Shown one piece after another: positions 7,665-15,016 of a stretch of 15,016 nucleotides of DNA. The notes below the pieces were generated by a model. The model was not told the origin of the DNA and did not search any database. It was given only the letters and a program-made list of their open reading frames with translations. Made by a program: the position numbers and the translations under genes. Positions within the stretch are counted from its first letter, which is position 1; every line of letters starts with the position of its first letter. This DNA comes from Clostridia bacterium (lineage in GTDB: Bacteria; Bacillota; Clostridia; Christensenellales; Aristaeellaceae): positions 1 through 15,016 of the forward strand of contig CAAGII010000151.1 in NCBI GenBank assembly GCA_900769875.1. The letters are read 5' to 3'.

Positions 7665-9680
7665 TCAGTTCAGCGCGACCTCGCGCATCCTGTCACGATA
7701 CATCGTTTCTGCCATCCGCTCGATCGCCTCGCGCTCGTCACACAGCGCGGGATCCTCACGCAGCTGCTTCATGCAGCGGCTTGCTTCCTCAAGCATCTTG
7801 ACATCGCCATCCAGAAGAAACCCGGCGATCGCTTCGCCTGACTGCCTTGTACCCATCATTTCGCCCGGGCCGCGAAGCTCCAGATCCTTCTGCGCGATCA
7901 CAAAGCCGTCATTGGTCTTTGACAGAATCCGCAGTCTCTCCGTCGCCGCATGCGACGCCACCAGAAAGCACCAGCTTTCGGCGCTTCCGCGCCCGACTCG
8001 CCCGCGCAGCTGATGCAGCTGGCTCAGTCCGTAGCGCTCGGCATTCTCAATCACCATCGTGCTGGCGTTGGGTACGTTCACACCCACCTCAATCACCGTG
8101 GTCGATACCAACACGTCCAGCTTGCCTGCGGCGAAATCATCCAGCACCTGCGCCTTCTCATCCGCTGGCTGATCCCCCCATGTCAAGCCCACACGGAGTC
8201 CGTTCAGCTCGTCGGCGCACAGCTCGTCATAGGTCGTGCGCACCGATCGCACATCGCCAAGCTGCTCGCTGTCCTCCACCAGCGGACAGACCACATATGC
8301 CTGCCGTCCCTCCTGCACCTGCGAGCGGAGAAAACCGTACATGCCGCCTCGCTTCTCCTGCGGTACCACGCGGGTCTTGACGGGCGTGCGCCCCGGCGGC
8401 AGCTCATCCACCACCGACACGTGAAGATCGCCATACAGGATCAGCGCCAGCGTTCTCGGTATGGGGGTCGCGCTCATCACCAGCACATGTGGCGCAGCGG
8501 TTCCCACGTCGCCCTTTTCCTGCAGAAGCGAGCGCTGGCGCACGCCGAAGCGGTGCTGCTCGTCCGTGATCACAAGCCCCAGACGCGCGTAGGATACTCC
8601 CTCCGAGATCAGCGCGTGTGTACCGAATACAGCTTGCCACTTCCCTTCGCGCAACGCTGCGTGAGCCGTTTTCTTTTCACTCGCCTTCATCGAGCCGATG
8701 AGCAGCCCGCAGGAAATCCCCATTGGCTCAAGCAGCGCTCTGGCTGACTGATAATGCTGCCTTGCAAGGATCTCTGTGGGCGCCATCATGGCGCACTGAT
8801 AGCCCTGCTCGCAGCACAACGCGATCGCCCCAAAGGCGATCGCTGTCTTTCCGCAGCCGACGTCGCCCTGCACAAGTCGCGACATGGCACGGCTTTTGCG
8901 CAGGTCGTCAGCCACCTCGCCGAGCACACGCTGCTGCGCGCTGGTTGGCGGAAACGGCATTTTCTGCCAGAAGGCCTCAACGCTCTCCTCCCTGACGGGC
9001 ATCGCGAAGCCCTGCTGACTGTGATTGCGCATCAGCCCCAGCGCCGCCTGATACATGAGCATCTGTTCAAACGCGATGCGCCGCCGCGCGATTCTGAGCG
9101 TCTCCAGCGAATCTGGGAAATGCGCCTGGCGAATGGCATAATTCAGCTCGCACAGCCTGTTTCGCAGCCTGAGGGACTGCGGCAGCGTCTCCGGGCAGCA
9201 GTCATCAATCTGCTCAAGCGCCCTGCGCATCAGATCGCGAAAGGTCTTGCCCGGGATGCCCTTCACTGTTTTGTACACCGGTACGATCGCAGGCTCTCTG
9301 ACCAGCACGGCGTTTTGCAGCACACGCCGGTTCTGCCTGACGGCAACGCGCCCATAGAGCATGATTGATTCCGCGACCGGGAGCTGCTGCATGATCCACG
9401 GCTGATTGTACCACGCAAGGCTCATCTGTCCGCTGTCGTCCGTCAGCTTTGCTGTTACACGCACTACGCCACCGAAGCGGCTTAGCTTCGGCGGCTCCAG
9501 CACAACGCCCTGTACCAGCACTGCGCCTTCATACGCCTCGCTGCACGGGACAGGCGTGGTGCGATCCTCATAGCGTACCGGCAGATGATAGAGAAAATCG
9601 CGCAACGAGCAGATGCCCATTGCGCGTAATGCTTCCAGCCGGGTCGGGCCAATGCCCTTGATGCCGGAAAGTTCCATCAT
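7665..9680 (-). CDS. recG: ATP-dependent DNA helicase RecG
   Basis: 671 residues, close to the usual 680. The N-terminal part begins with ELSGIKGIGPTRLEAL, a helix-hairpin-helix-like element, followed by the OB-fold wedge domain (about 60-160) that binds branched DNA. The helicase core has Walker A GDVGCGKT (Lys278), motif II DEQH (373-376) in the RecG hallmark DEQHRFGV, motif III MSATPIPRT, and motif VI GRVGRG (560-565), with LRGPGEMMGTRQSG beyond it. RecG reverses stalled forks and migrates Holliday junctions. The start ATG at 9680 (a second ATG follows immediately at 9677) is three bases after the fakA stop, with GGAG at the end of fakA as its ribosome site, so translation is likely coupled. 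No truncation or frameshift is seen. Confidence 0.97.
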   Translation of the reverse strand: MMELSGIKGIGPTRLEALRAMGICSLRDFLYHLPVRYEDRTTPVPCSEAYEGAVLVQGVVLEPPKLSRFGGVVRVTAKLTDDSGQMSLAWYNQPWIMQQLPVAESIMLYGRVAVRQNRRVLQNAVLVREPAIVPVYKTVKGIPGKTFRDLMRRALEQIDDCCPETLPQSLRLRNRLCELNYAIRQAHFPDSLETLRIARRRIAFEQMLMYQAALGLMRNHSQQGFAMPVREESVEAFWQKMPFPPTSAQQRVLGEVADDLRKSRAMSRLVQGDVGCGKTAIAFGAIALCCEQGYQCAMMAPTEILARQHYQSARALLEPMGISCGLLIGSMKASEKKTAHAALREGKWQAVFGTHALISEGVSYARLGLVITDEQHRFGVRQRSLLQEKGDVGTAAPHVLVMSATPIPRTLALILYGDLHVSVVDELPPGRTPVKTRVVPQEKRGGMYGFLRSQVQEGRQAYVVCPLVEDSEQLGDVRSVRTTYDELCADELNGLRVGLTWGDQPADEKAQVLDDFAAGKLDVLVSTTVIEVGVNVPNASTMVIENAERYGLSQLHQLRGRVGRGSAESWCFLVASHAATERLRILSKTNDGFVIAQKDLELRGPGEMMGTRQSGEAIAGFLLDGDVKMLEEASRCMKQLREDPALCDEREAIERMAETMYRDRMREVALN

Positions 9681-9683
9681 GCT

Positions 9684-11345
9684 TTACTCCACAGAAATCA
9701 GGTAATAGTACAGCGGCTGTCCACCCTGATGGCATTCCACATCGCAGTTACCGTAGAGCGCGCCGATTTCGCTTGTGAGCGCCTCGGCTTCCTCCTTGGT
9801 GGTATCAGCGCCGTAGTAGACGGTGATCAGCTCGTCGTCATCGCTGACAATGGCCTTCATCATTTCGACCGCCACGTCATGCACGCTTTCGCCCGCGTAC
9901 TCGATCTTGCCGTTGTGCAGGCCAATATAGTCGCCCTGCTTGATCTTCACACCGTTGTATTCACTGTCGCGCACCGCGTAGGTCACCGTGCCGGTCTTGA
10001 CATGCTGGCTGGCTTCCTCCATACGGGCCGCGTTATCCTCGGGCGACGCATCAGGCTGGAAGGCCACCGCAGCGGCAATCCCCATCGCCACGTTCTTGGT
10101 GGGAATCACAAACACCTGCTTTTCGCTCAGGTCTGCCGCCTGCTGAGCCGCCATCACCACATTGCCGTTGTTGGGGAACACAAAGACGCATTTCGCGTCC
10201 ACGCTGTTAATAGCGCGAAGGATATCCTCAATCGAGGGGTTCATGGTCTGTCCGCCCTCGACGATGCAGTCCACCGTCAGATCCCGGAAAATCTGGGAGA
10301 AGCCTTCGCCAAGGCTGACGGCGACCATGCCATACTCCTTGCTCGGCTCCTTCTTCTCCACCGGCGTCTCGGTCTTTTTCTCTTCCGCGCCCTCCAGCTT
10401 GCGCTTGAGGTCACGCAGATTGCTCACCTTCACATCCACGACCTCGCCAAGCTCAAGGCCGTACTCCACGGCGTTGCCGGGATGATCGGTATGCACATGC
10501 ACCTTCACAGGCTCGCTGTCGCCCACCACGTTCACCGCGTCGCCCATGCGGTTCATGCGGCGGCGCATGCTGGCGATATCCGCCTCCGTGCAGTCCTCCG
10601 CCATGTTGATGATCGTGTATTCGACGCAATAGGTATAGGTGAGGTCGCCGCTGCCATCGCAGCGATACGCGCTGGTCGGCAGCACCTCGTCATCCATTGC
10701 GCCGGTCTGATCGGTGATTTCCTCACCCCGGAGCACCGCGGCATAGCCGGCATAGATGAGCAGCAGACCGCGTCCGCCGGAGTCCACCACATTGGCCTGC
10801 TTCAGCGCGGGCAGCATATCGGGCGTGCGCTTGAGGATCGCCTCGCCGCTGCGGAGGATGACGTCAAACAGCGCGTCGAAATCATCCGGCGCTTTGGCCG
10901 CCTGCCGGATCGCGTCCTCCGCCATCACGCGGGCGACCGTCAGGATCGTTCCTTCCTTGGGCTTCATCACAGCCTTGTAGGCCATATCGGAACCCTTCTT
11001 CATGGCCTCGGCAAACTGGACGGGCGTGATCTTATCCACACCCGCGAGCGCCTTGGAAAAGCCGCGCAGAAGCTGAGAGGTAATCACGCCGGAATTTCCG
11101 CGTGCGCCGCGCAGCGCGCCCTTGGCCAGCGCCGCCGCAGCCTCGTCAGCACGCAGAAACTCCTTGCTGTTGATTTCGCGGATGGCGCTCTGCATGGTGA
11201 GAGACATATTGGTGCCGGTATCGCCATCGGGCACGGGGAACACATTCAGGGCGTCAACAACTTCCCGGTTATTCTCCAGCAGCTGACTGCCAGCCATCGC
11301 CATGTCACGCAGCAGGAGTCCGTCAATGGTCTTATACGCTATCAA
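9684..11345 (-). CDS. fakA: Fatty acid kinase ATP-binding subunit FakA (DhaL/YloV family)
   Basis: 553 residues, as in YloV/FakA proteins. The N-terminal DhaL-type kinase domain has NVFPVPDGDTGTN (34-46) with Asp40 and Asp42 as likely metal ligands, and RGARGNSG (79-86) as the phosphate-binding segment. A middle FakA-specific region contains HVHTDHPGNAVEYGLELGEV. A Lys/Glu-rich linker near 315-335 (EEKKTETPVEKKEPSKEYG) leads to the C-terminal FakA domain that contacts the FakB (DegV family) carrier. In characterised Gram-positive bacteria this enzyme phosphorylates exogenous fatty acids held by FakB. No fakB/degV gene is in the window. The start is TTG, 46 bases after the yloU stop. Family assignment is secure; substrate range is inferred. 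Confidence 0.94.
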   Translation of the reverse strand: MIAYKTIDGLLLRDMAMAGSQLLENNREVVDALNVFPVPDGDTGTNMSLTMQSAIREINSKEFLRADEAAAALAKGALRGARGNSGVITSQLLRGFSKALAGVDKITPVQFAEAMKKGSDMAYKAVMKPKEGTILTVARVMAEDAIRQAAKAPDDFDALFDVILRSGEAILKRTPDMLPALKQANVVDSGGRGLLLIYAGYAAVLRGEEITDQTGAMDDEVLPTSAYRCDGSGDLTYTYCVEYTIINMAEDCTEADIASMRRRMNRMGDAVNVVGDSEPVKVHVHTDHPGNAVEYGLELGEVVDVKVSNLRDLKRKLEGAEEKKTETPVEKKEPSKEYGMVAVSLGEGFSQIFRDLTVDCIVEGGQTMNPSIEDILRAINSVDAKCVFVFPNNGNVVMAAQQAADLSEKQVFVIPTKNVAMGIAAAVAFQPDASPEDNAARMEEASQHVKTGTVTYAVRDSEYNGVKIKQGDYIGLHNGKIEYAGESVHDVAVEMMKAIVSDDDELITVYYGADTTKEEAEALTSEIGALYGNCDVECHQGGQPLYYYLISVE

Positions 11346-11354
11346 AGGTATCTT

Positions 11355-11359
11355 CCTCC
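11355..11359 (-). promoter_or_regulatory. Ribosome binding site setting a TTG start for fakA
   Basis: GGAGG (minus strand) lies nine bases before TTG 11343-11345. The nearby ATG just upstream of it is in another frame and does not continue into FakA, while the TTG gives the family's normal N-terminus ending in the KTIDG phrase. Confidence 0.75.
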
Positions 11360-11391
11360 GTCATTTCAGCATCAAAACAGGGAGGCCCGCG

Positions 11392-11742
11392 TCAGACGCG
11401 GATGCCCTCCACATTGACATTGATTTTGCGAACCTTCACGCCCGTCAGGCTTTCCAGCTTATAGCGAACGGTGTCCCCAATGGTTTTGCATACCTCCGAA
11501 ATGGAGATACCGTATTCAACGATGATGAAAAGATCCACGTCAAGCATATCGTCCGCTGCGCGGATCTGCACGCCCTTTGAAAGGTTCTCACGGCCGAGCC
11601 ATTCAACAAAGCCGTCCTTGGCCCGCTTCGAGGACATCGCCACGATACCATAGCACTCCAGCGCAGCATAGCCGATCACCTTCAGCATCACATCTTCCGT
11701 GATAAAGATCGTGCCGATATCATTATTGATCTTGCATTCCAT
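11392..11742 (-). CDS. yloU: Asp23/Gls24 family envelope stress-related protein (YloU-like)
   Basis: 116 residues, single Asp23/Gls24 domain. Visible family features are the early GTIFITEDVMLKVIGYAALECYGI segment split over residues 10-33 and the later VDLFIIVEYGISISEV, with NVNVEGIRV at the end. No signal peptide or membrane helix is apparent, so it is a cytoplasmic protein. Family members in Staphylococcus and Enterococcus are linked to cell-wall stress, but the molecular role of the YloU branch is not established. ATG 11740-11742 has AGGAGG (11751-11756) with an 8-base spacer. It is first in the operon and directly precedes fakA, the same arrangement as yloU-yloV in Bacillus subtilis. Confidence 0.92.
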   Translation of the reverse strand: MECKINNDIGTIFITEDVMLKVIGYAALECYGIVAMSSKRAKDGFVEWLGRENLSKGVQIRAADDMLDVDLFIIVEYGISISEVCKTIGDTVRYKLESLTGVKVRKINVNVEGIRV

Positions 11743-11757
11743 GGTTTCATCCTCCTG

Positions 11758-11802
11758 TCAAACAGGTTGATCCATGTCCCGGCTCACCATGTCTTGACGC
11801 AT
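11758..11802 (-). other. Possible 14-codon leader ORF upstream of yloU
   Basis: Downstream of the predicted transcription start an ATG opens a 14-residue reading frame (MRQDMVSRDMDQPV) whose TGA is one base from the yloU AGGAGG. No Shine-Dalgarno precedes it, so it may be chance; its stop placement would permit translational coupling. Confidence 0.2.
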
Positions 11803-11832
11803 GAGCGCAAAACCGCATACACGGACAAGATT

Positions 11833-11861
11833 AGTATACAGGATTTTGCCCTGATTGGCAA
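11833..11861 (-). promoter_or_regulatory. Sigma-A-type promoter of the yloU-fakA-recG-ppk operon
   Basis: On the minus strand, TTGCCA (11856-11861) and TATACT (11833-11838) are separated by exactly 17 bases, five of six matches to the consensus in each box (TTGACA and TATAAT). Transcription would begin near 11826, giving a leader of about 84 bases. It lies just beyond the glmS terminator, as expected for the start of a new transcription unit. Confidence 0.85.
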
Positions 11862-11932
11862 GGGTTTTGCGCGCATTTGTCATGCGTTTGGCAGAAAGAT
11901 TTCGATGAAATGCGCGTTGTGTCGGGCTCCGT

Positions 11933-11977
11933 AAAAACAGCACACACCCGGCGCTGCTGCGCGTCAGGCATGTGCTG
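11933..11977 (-). terminator. Intrinsic terminator of the glmM-glmS operon
   Basis: On the minus strand CAGCACATGCCTG pairs with CGGGTGTGTGCTG (13 bp including three G-U pairs), with an inner GCGC-AGCA-GCGC hairpin, followed at once by five T residues (11933-11937). It lies about 125 bases past the glmS stop and ahead of the yloU promoter, separating the two transcription units. Confidence 0.88.
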
Positions 11978-12100
11978 CTTCTGTGGCGATGGATTCCTTA
12001 TTCAAATGGGTATGAAGCCCGGCGCAGACTGCGGAGCGAATGCTTCCTTCCTTTTGCGGGAGCAGCGCGGGCGGCTGTATCGTGCAAAAGCGGAAATCGC

Positions 12101-13939
12101 TTACTCCACCGTCACGCTCTTGGCGAGATTGCGGGGTTTATCCACATCCAAGCCACGCGCCACGCTCACATAATAGCCCATCAGCTGCAGCGGCACAACG
12201 GCAAGATTCGTGGTGAAATGGCTGTCGGTACGCGGAATGTAGGTGGTGAAATCCGCCGTGTCCTCGATGCCGTAGTTGCCGTAGGTGGTCAGGCCCATCA
12301 GGTACGCGCCGCGCGATTTGCACTCCACCATGTTGCTGAGCGTCTTTTCATACAGTTCCTGCTGGGTGACCACGCCAATCACCAGTGTGCCCTGCTCAAT
12401 CAGGCTGATGGTGCCGTGCTTGAGCTCGCCGGCCGCGTACGCCTCGGAATGAATATAGCTGATCTCCTTCATCTTCAGACTGCCCTCAAGGCTGATGGCA
12501 TAGTCGATGCCCCGTCCGATAAAGAAGATATCCTGCGCATTGGCAAACTTGGCGGCAAACCACTGGATGCGCTCCTTGTCCTCCAGCACCTTGGCGATTT
12601 TGTCCGGCAGCGTCTGCAGTTCGGCAATCAGCTGGGACGCCTTCTCCTGGTCGATCTCGCCGCGCTGGAGCGCAAACTCAATCGCAAGCAGATCACAGGC
12701 GATCAGCTGGGTGGAATATGCCTTGGTCGTGGCCACGGCAATCTCCGGGCCCGCAAGCGTATAGAAGGTATTGTCCGCCTCACGGGCGATGCTGGAGCCC
12801 ACCACGTTCACAATGCCCAGCGTGCGAACGCCCTGCCGCTTGGCTTCGCGCAGTGCCGCAAGGCTATCAGCCGTTTCACCGCTCTGGCTGATGATGACGA
12901 CCAGATCGCTCTTGTGAAGGAGCGGCCTGCGATAGCGGAATTCGCTTGCAAGATCGACGCGCACCGGGATGCGCGCAAGATCCTCCAGCACATACTGCGC
13001 CGCCACACCCACATGATAGGCGGAGCCGCAGGCAACAATATGAATGCTATTGATGGCGCGGATTTCGTCAGGCGTCAGACCCACGTCACTCAGGTCGATG
13101 CTTCCGTCCTTCACCACGCTGTTGATCGTGTCTTTCACCGCGCGGGGCTGCTCATGGATTTCTTTCATCATGAAATGCTCATAGCCGGCCTTCTCCGCCG
13201 CCTCGGCATCCCACTTGATCTCTGTCAGCGTCTTTGAGATTTCCTCACGGTCGATATTGTAGAAGCTCACGCTGCCCTTGCCGAGAGAGGCAATCTCCAT
13301 ATTGCCGATGTAGTACACACTGCGCGTGTACTTGAGAATCGCCGGTACATCGGAAGCCAGATAGCTTTCGCCGTCCGCGATGCCGATGATCATCGGGCTG
13401 TCCTTGCGCGCCGCGTAAATCTCGCCCGGATAATCCCTGAACAGCACCGCCAGCGCGTAGCTGCCGCGAATGCGCATCATGGCGCGGGCAATGGCGTCTA
13501 CTGGGCCCTCGCCGTACTTTTTGAAATAGTAGTCGATCAGCTTGACCGCCACCTCGGTATCGGTCTGGCTGATGAAGCTATAGCCCTTGCGCACCAGCTT
13601 TTCGCGCAGCTCCTGATAATTCTCAATGATGCCGTTATGCACGGCAACCACCGCACGGTCATCGCTGCAATGCGGATGGGCGTTCTCTGTGGAAGGCTCG
13701 CCATGCGTTGCCCAGCGGGTGTGGCCAATGCCGCAGAAGCCCTCCATCGCCGTACCGCCGTTGGTCTTTTCATACAGCACGCGAAGGCGGCCCTTGGCCT
13801 TCACGACGCTGATGTCACCACTCGCATCGCGAACAGCAAGACCGGCGCTGTCATAGCCCCTGTATTCCAGCTTGCTCAGGCCATCCAGCAGAATCGGGGC
13901 AGCCTGACGGTCGCCATTGAATCCGACAATTCCGCACAT
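12101..13939 (-). CDS. glmS: Glutamine-fructose-6-phosphate aminotransferase (isomerising)
   Basis: 612 residues, the family's normal size. The start MCGIVGF exposes Cys2, the glutamine-hydrolysing nucleophile once Met is removed. The glutaminase domain shows HTRWATHGEPS (73-83), HNGIIENY (101-108) and TDTEV (126-130). Two SIS sugar-binding domains follow, with SQSGET at 351-356, and the C-terminus ends in KSVTVE (Lys607), which closes the sugar site in the family. It converts fructose-6-phosphate and glutamine to glucosamine-6-phosphate and glutamate in the cytoplasm, the first committed step to UDP-GlcNAc. ATG with GGGAGG (13948-13953) at an 8-base spacing. It begins 15 bases after glmM, which leaves no room for a glmS ribozyme directly upstream. 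Confidence 0.98.
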   Translation of the reverse strand: MCGIVGFNGDRQAAPILLDGLSKLEYRGYDSAGLAVRDASGDISVVKAKGRLRVLYEKTNGGTAMEGFCGIGHTRWATHGEPSTENAHPHCSDDRAVVAVHNGIIENYQELREKLVRKGYSFISQTDTEVAVKLIDYYFKKYGEGPVDAIARAMMRIRGSYALAVLFRDYPGEIYAARKDSPMIIGIADGESYLASDVPAILKYTRSVYYIGNMEIASLGKGSVSFYNIDREEISKTLTEIKWDAEAAEKAGYEHFMMKEIHEQPRAVKDTINSVVKDGSIDLSDVGLTPDEIRAINSIHIVACGSAYHVGVAAQYVLEDLARIPVRVDLASEFRYRRPLLHKSDLVVIISQSGETADSLAALREAKRQGVRTLGIVNVVGSSIAREADNTFYTLAGPEIAVATTKAYSTQLIACDLLAIEFALQRGEIDQEKASQLIAELQTLPDKIAKVLEDKERIQWFAAKFANAQDIFFIGRGIDYAISLEGSLKMKEISYIHSEAYAAGELKHGTISLIEQGTLVIGVVTQQELYEKTLSNMVECKSRGAYLMGLTTYGNYGIEDTADFTTYIPRTDSHFTTNLAVVPLQLMGYYVSVARGLDVDKPRNLAKSVTVE

Positions 13940-13954
13940 ATCGTTATCCTCCCA

Positions 13955-15016
13955 TCAGCATTCAGCGTGACCGCCAGCACAGATGACATCCACCACTTCG
14001 TTCACATATTGCTTGCAGATTTCCTCGGTCTCCGCCTCAACCATCACGCGAATCACAGGCTCCGTGCCGCTCTCGCGCACAAGGATGCGCCCGGAATCGC
14101 CCAGCTTCTCCGCCACAGCCTGCACGGCAGCCTGCACCTTCGGGTCAGCCTGCGCGACAGCCTTGTCCTTGACGCGCACGTTCTTGAGCAGCTGAGGATA
14201 CTTGGTGAAGCCCTCAAACAGCTCGCTCATCTTTTTCTTGCTTGCGATCATGACCTCCATCATTTTCAGGCTCGTGAGGATGCCGTCACCCGTGGAGGCA
14301 TACTTGCTGAAAATGATATGGCCGGAGTCCTCGCCGCCGAGCTTGCAGCCGTGCTCTGTCATGTATTCATAGACATACTTGTCGCCCACCGCGGTTTTCG
14401 CATACCCGATGCCCTTTTCATCAAACGCCTTGTAAAGCCCGAAGTTGCTCATCACCGTGGTGACCACGGTATTGCCGGTCAGCATGCCATGCTCCTTCAT
14501 GTAGCAGCCGCAGGCATAGAGGATATGGTCGCCGGAGACCAGTTGTCCGCATTCATCCACGCACAGGCAGCGATCCGCGTCGCCATCGTAGGCGAAGCCC
14601 ACATCCAGATGGTTCTCCAGCACAAACCGCTGCAGCCTTTCGATGTGCGTCGAGCCCGCGTCACGGTTGATGTTGGTACCGTCCGGCTCGGCATGAATGA
14701 CATAGGTCTTGGCGCCCAGCGCGTCAAACACCGCCTTGGCGATATTCCAGCTGGAGCCATTGGCGCAGTCAATGCCCACGCGCAGCCCCTTGAAGGAATA
14801 GATGCCCAGCGAGATGAGATAGCCAATGTAGCGGTTGCGGCCGGAAACATAGTCCACCGTCGCGCCGATAGCCTCGCGCTTTGCGTAGGGCACCTCCCTG
14901 ATTTCCTCGCCCCAGAGGGACAGCTTGCCATCCAGATAATCCTCGATGAGCGCAATGGTCTCCTCATCCATTTTCTCGCCATTGCGGTTGATCAGCTTGA
15001 TGCCGTTGTCGTAATA
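13955..15016 (-). CDS. glmM: Phosphoglucosamine mutase GlmM (5' end outside the window)
   Basis: The frame is open to the last base; 353 residues are visible of about 445 usual, so roughly 95 N-terminal residues are missing. The visible part begins YYDNGIKL, the segment that follows directly after the SASHNP phosphoserine loop in the family; that catalytic serine therefore lies just beyond the window. Present are the metal-binding DGDADR (14570-14587), the sugar-binding GGEDSGH (14318-14338, where Gln is more usual than Asp) and the phosphate-binding RESGTEP (14057-14077). It interconverts glucosamine-6-phosphate and glucosamine-1-phosphate, acting on the product of GlmS, whose gene follows after 15 bases. 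The internal ATG at 14971 is not the start, since family sequence continues upstream of it. Confidence 0.95.
   Translation of the reverse strand, partial: YYDNGIKLINRNGEKMDEETIALIEDYLDGKLSLWGEEIREVPYAKREAIGATVDYVSGRNRYIGYLISLGIYSFKGLRVGIDCANGSSWNIAKAVFDALGAKTYVIHAEPDGTNINRDAGSTHIERLQRFVLENHLDVGFAYDGDADRCLCVDECGQLVSGDHILYACGCYMKEHGMLTGNTVVTTVMSNFGLYKAFDEKGIGYAKTAVGDKYVYEYMTEHGCKLGGEDSGHIIFSKYASTGDGILTSLKMMEVMIASKKKMSELFEGFTKYPQLLKNVRVKDKAVAQADPKVQAAVQAVAEKLGDSGRILVRESGTEPVIRVMVEAETEEICKQYVNEVVDVICAGGHAEC

Larger units (their letters stand above)
11743..12100. other. Intergenic region between yloU and glmS (358 bases)
   Basis: It holds the yloU leader and promoter and the glmS terminator, listed separately. 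In the leader a 7-base direct repeat CCATGTC occurs at 11772-11778 and 11787-11793. From 11978 to 12100 I see no gene, RNA or clear repeat. rpmB, which often sits divergently beside yloU in Bacillota, is not present on either strand. Confidence 0.7.

Noticed and set aside
9729..11417. 562-codon open frame on the + strand
   Set aside because: It lies wholly antisense to fakA and the end of yloU, with His/Arg-rich low-complexity translation typical of shadow frames in GC-rich genes.
11743..12100. A possible rpmB, tRNA or small RNA in the gap beside yloU
   Set aside because: No L28-like reading frame on either strand and no cloverleaf; only the promoter, leader and terminator could be supported.
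11972..13237. 421-codon open frame on the + strand
   Set aside because: Antisense to glmS, with no ribosome site or recognisable domain.
13955..14971. glmM starting at the internal ATG 14971
   Set aside because: The conserved family segment YYDNGIKLINRNGEK continues in frame to the window edge, so the gene is cut by the window rather than short.

Overview
The window is a stretch of ordinary bacterial chromosome, probably from a moderately GC-rich member of the Bacillota (Clostridia-like). The evidence is the mreC-mreD-mrdA-minD-rodA shape cluster, the yloU-fakA-recG group typical of Gram-positive bacteria, strong AGGAGG-type ribosome sites, three TTG starts, and compact operons without introns or mobile DNA. 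The exact lineage cannot be read from the sequence. No transposase, integrase, phage gene, CRISPR array, tRNA or rRNA was seen, and I found no convincing new multi-gene system.

Layout: (1) positions 1-5483, + strand, a cell-shape and septum-placement operon: the 3' end of mreC with a proline-rich tail, mreD, the elongation transpeptidase PBP2 (mrdA), minD, and the glycosyltransferase rodA. It ends in a strong hairpin terminator near 5536-5583. (2) 5582-11861, - strand, an operon read from right to left: a sigma-A-type promoter, then yloU (Asp23/Gls24 family), fakA (fatty acid kinase), recG (branch-migrating helicase) and ppk (polyphosphate kinase). It converges on rodA. (3) 11933-15016, - strand: glmM (5' end outside the window) then glmS, followed by an intrinsic terminator just upstream of the yloU promoter.

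How the genes work together: GlmS makes glucosamine-6-phosphate and GlmM isomerises it to glucosamine-1-phosphate, the entry to UDP-GlcNAc and so to peptidoglycan. RodA polymerises lipid II and PBP2 crosslinks the strands, with MreC and MreD as scaffold. MinD is the membrane ATPase of division-site placement. The yloU-fakA-recG-ppk genes look like a housekeeping operon of mixed roles (envelope-associated small protein, exogenous fatty acid phosphorylation, fork repair, polyphosphate storage).

Points deserving a second look: minD stands alone between mrdA and rodA without minC or minE; PBP2 carries an unusually long segment between its SxN and KTG motifs; RodA has Glu where SEDS proteins usually have Asp in the PDxGT-like motif; ppk is appended to the recG operon; and the first 81 bases hold long C runs that may be an assembly artefact.
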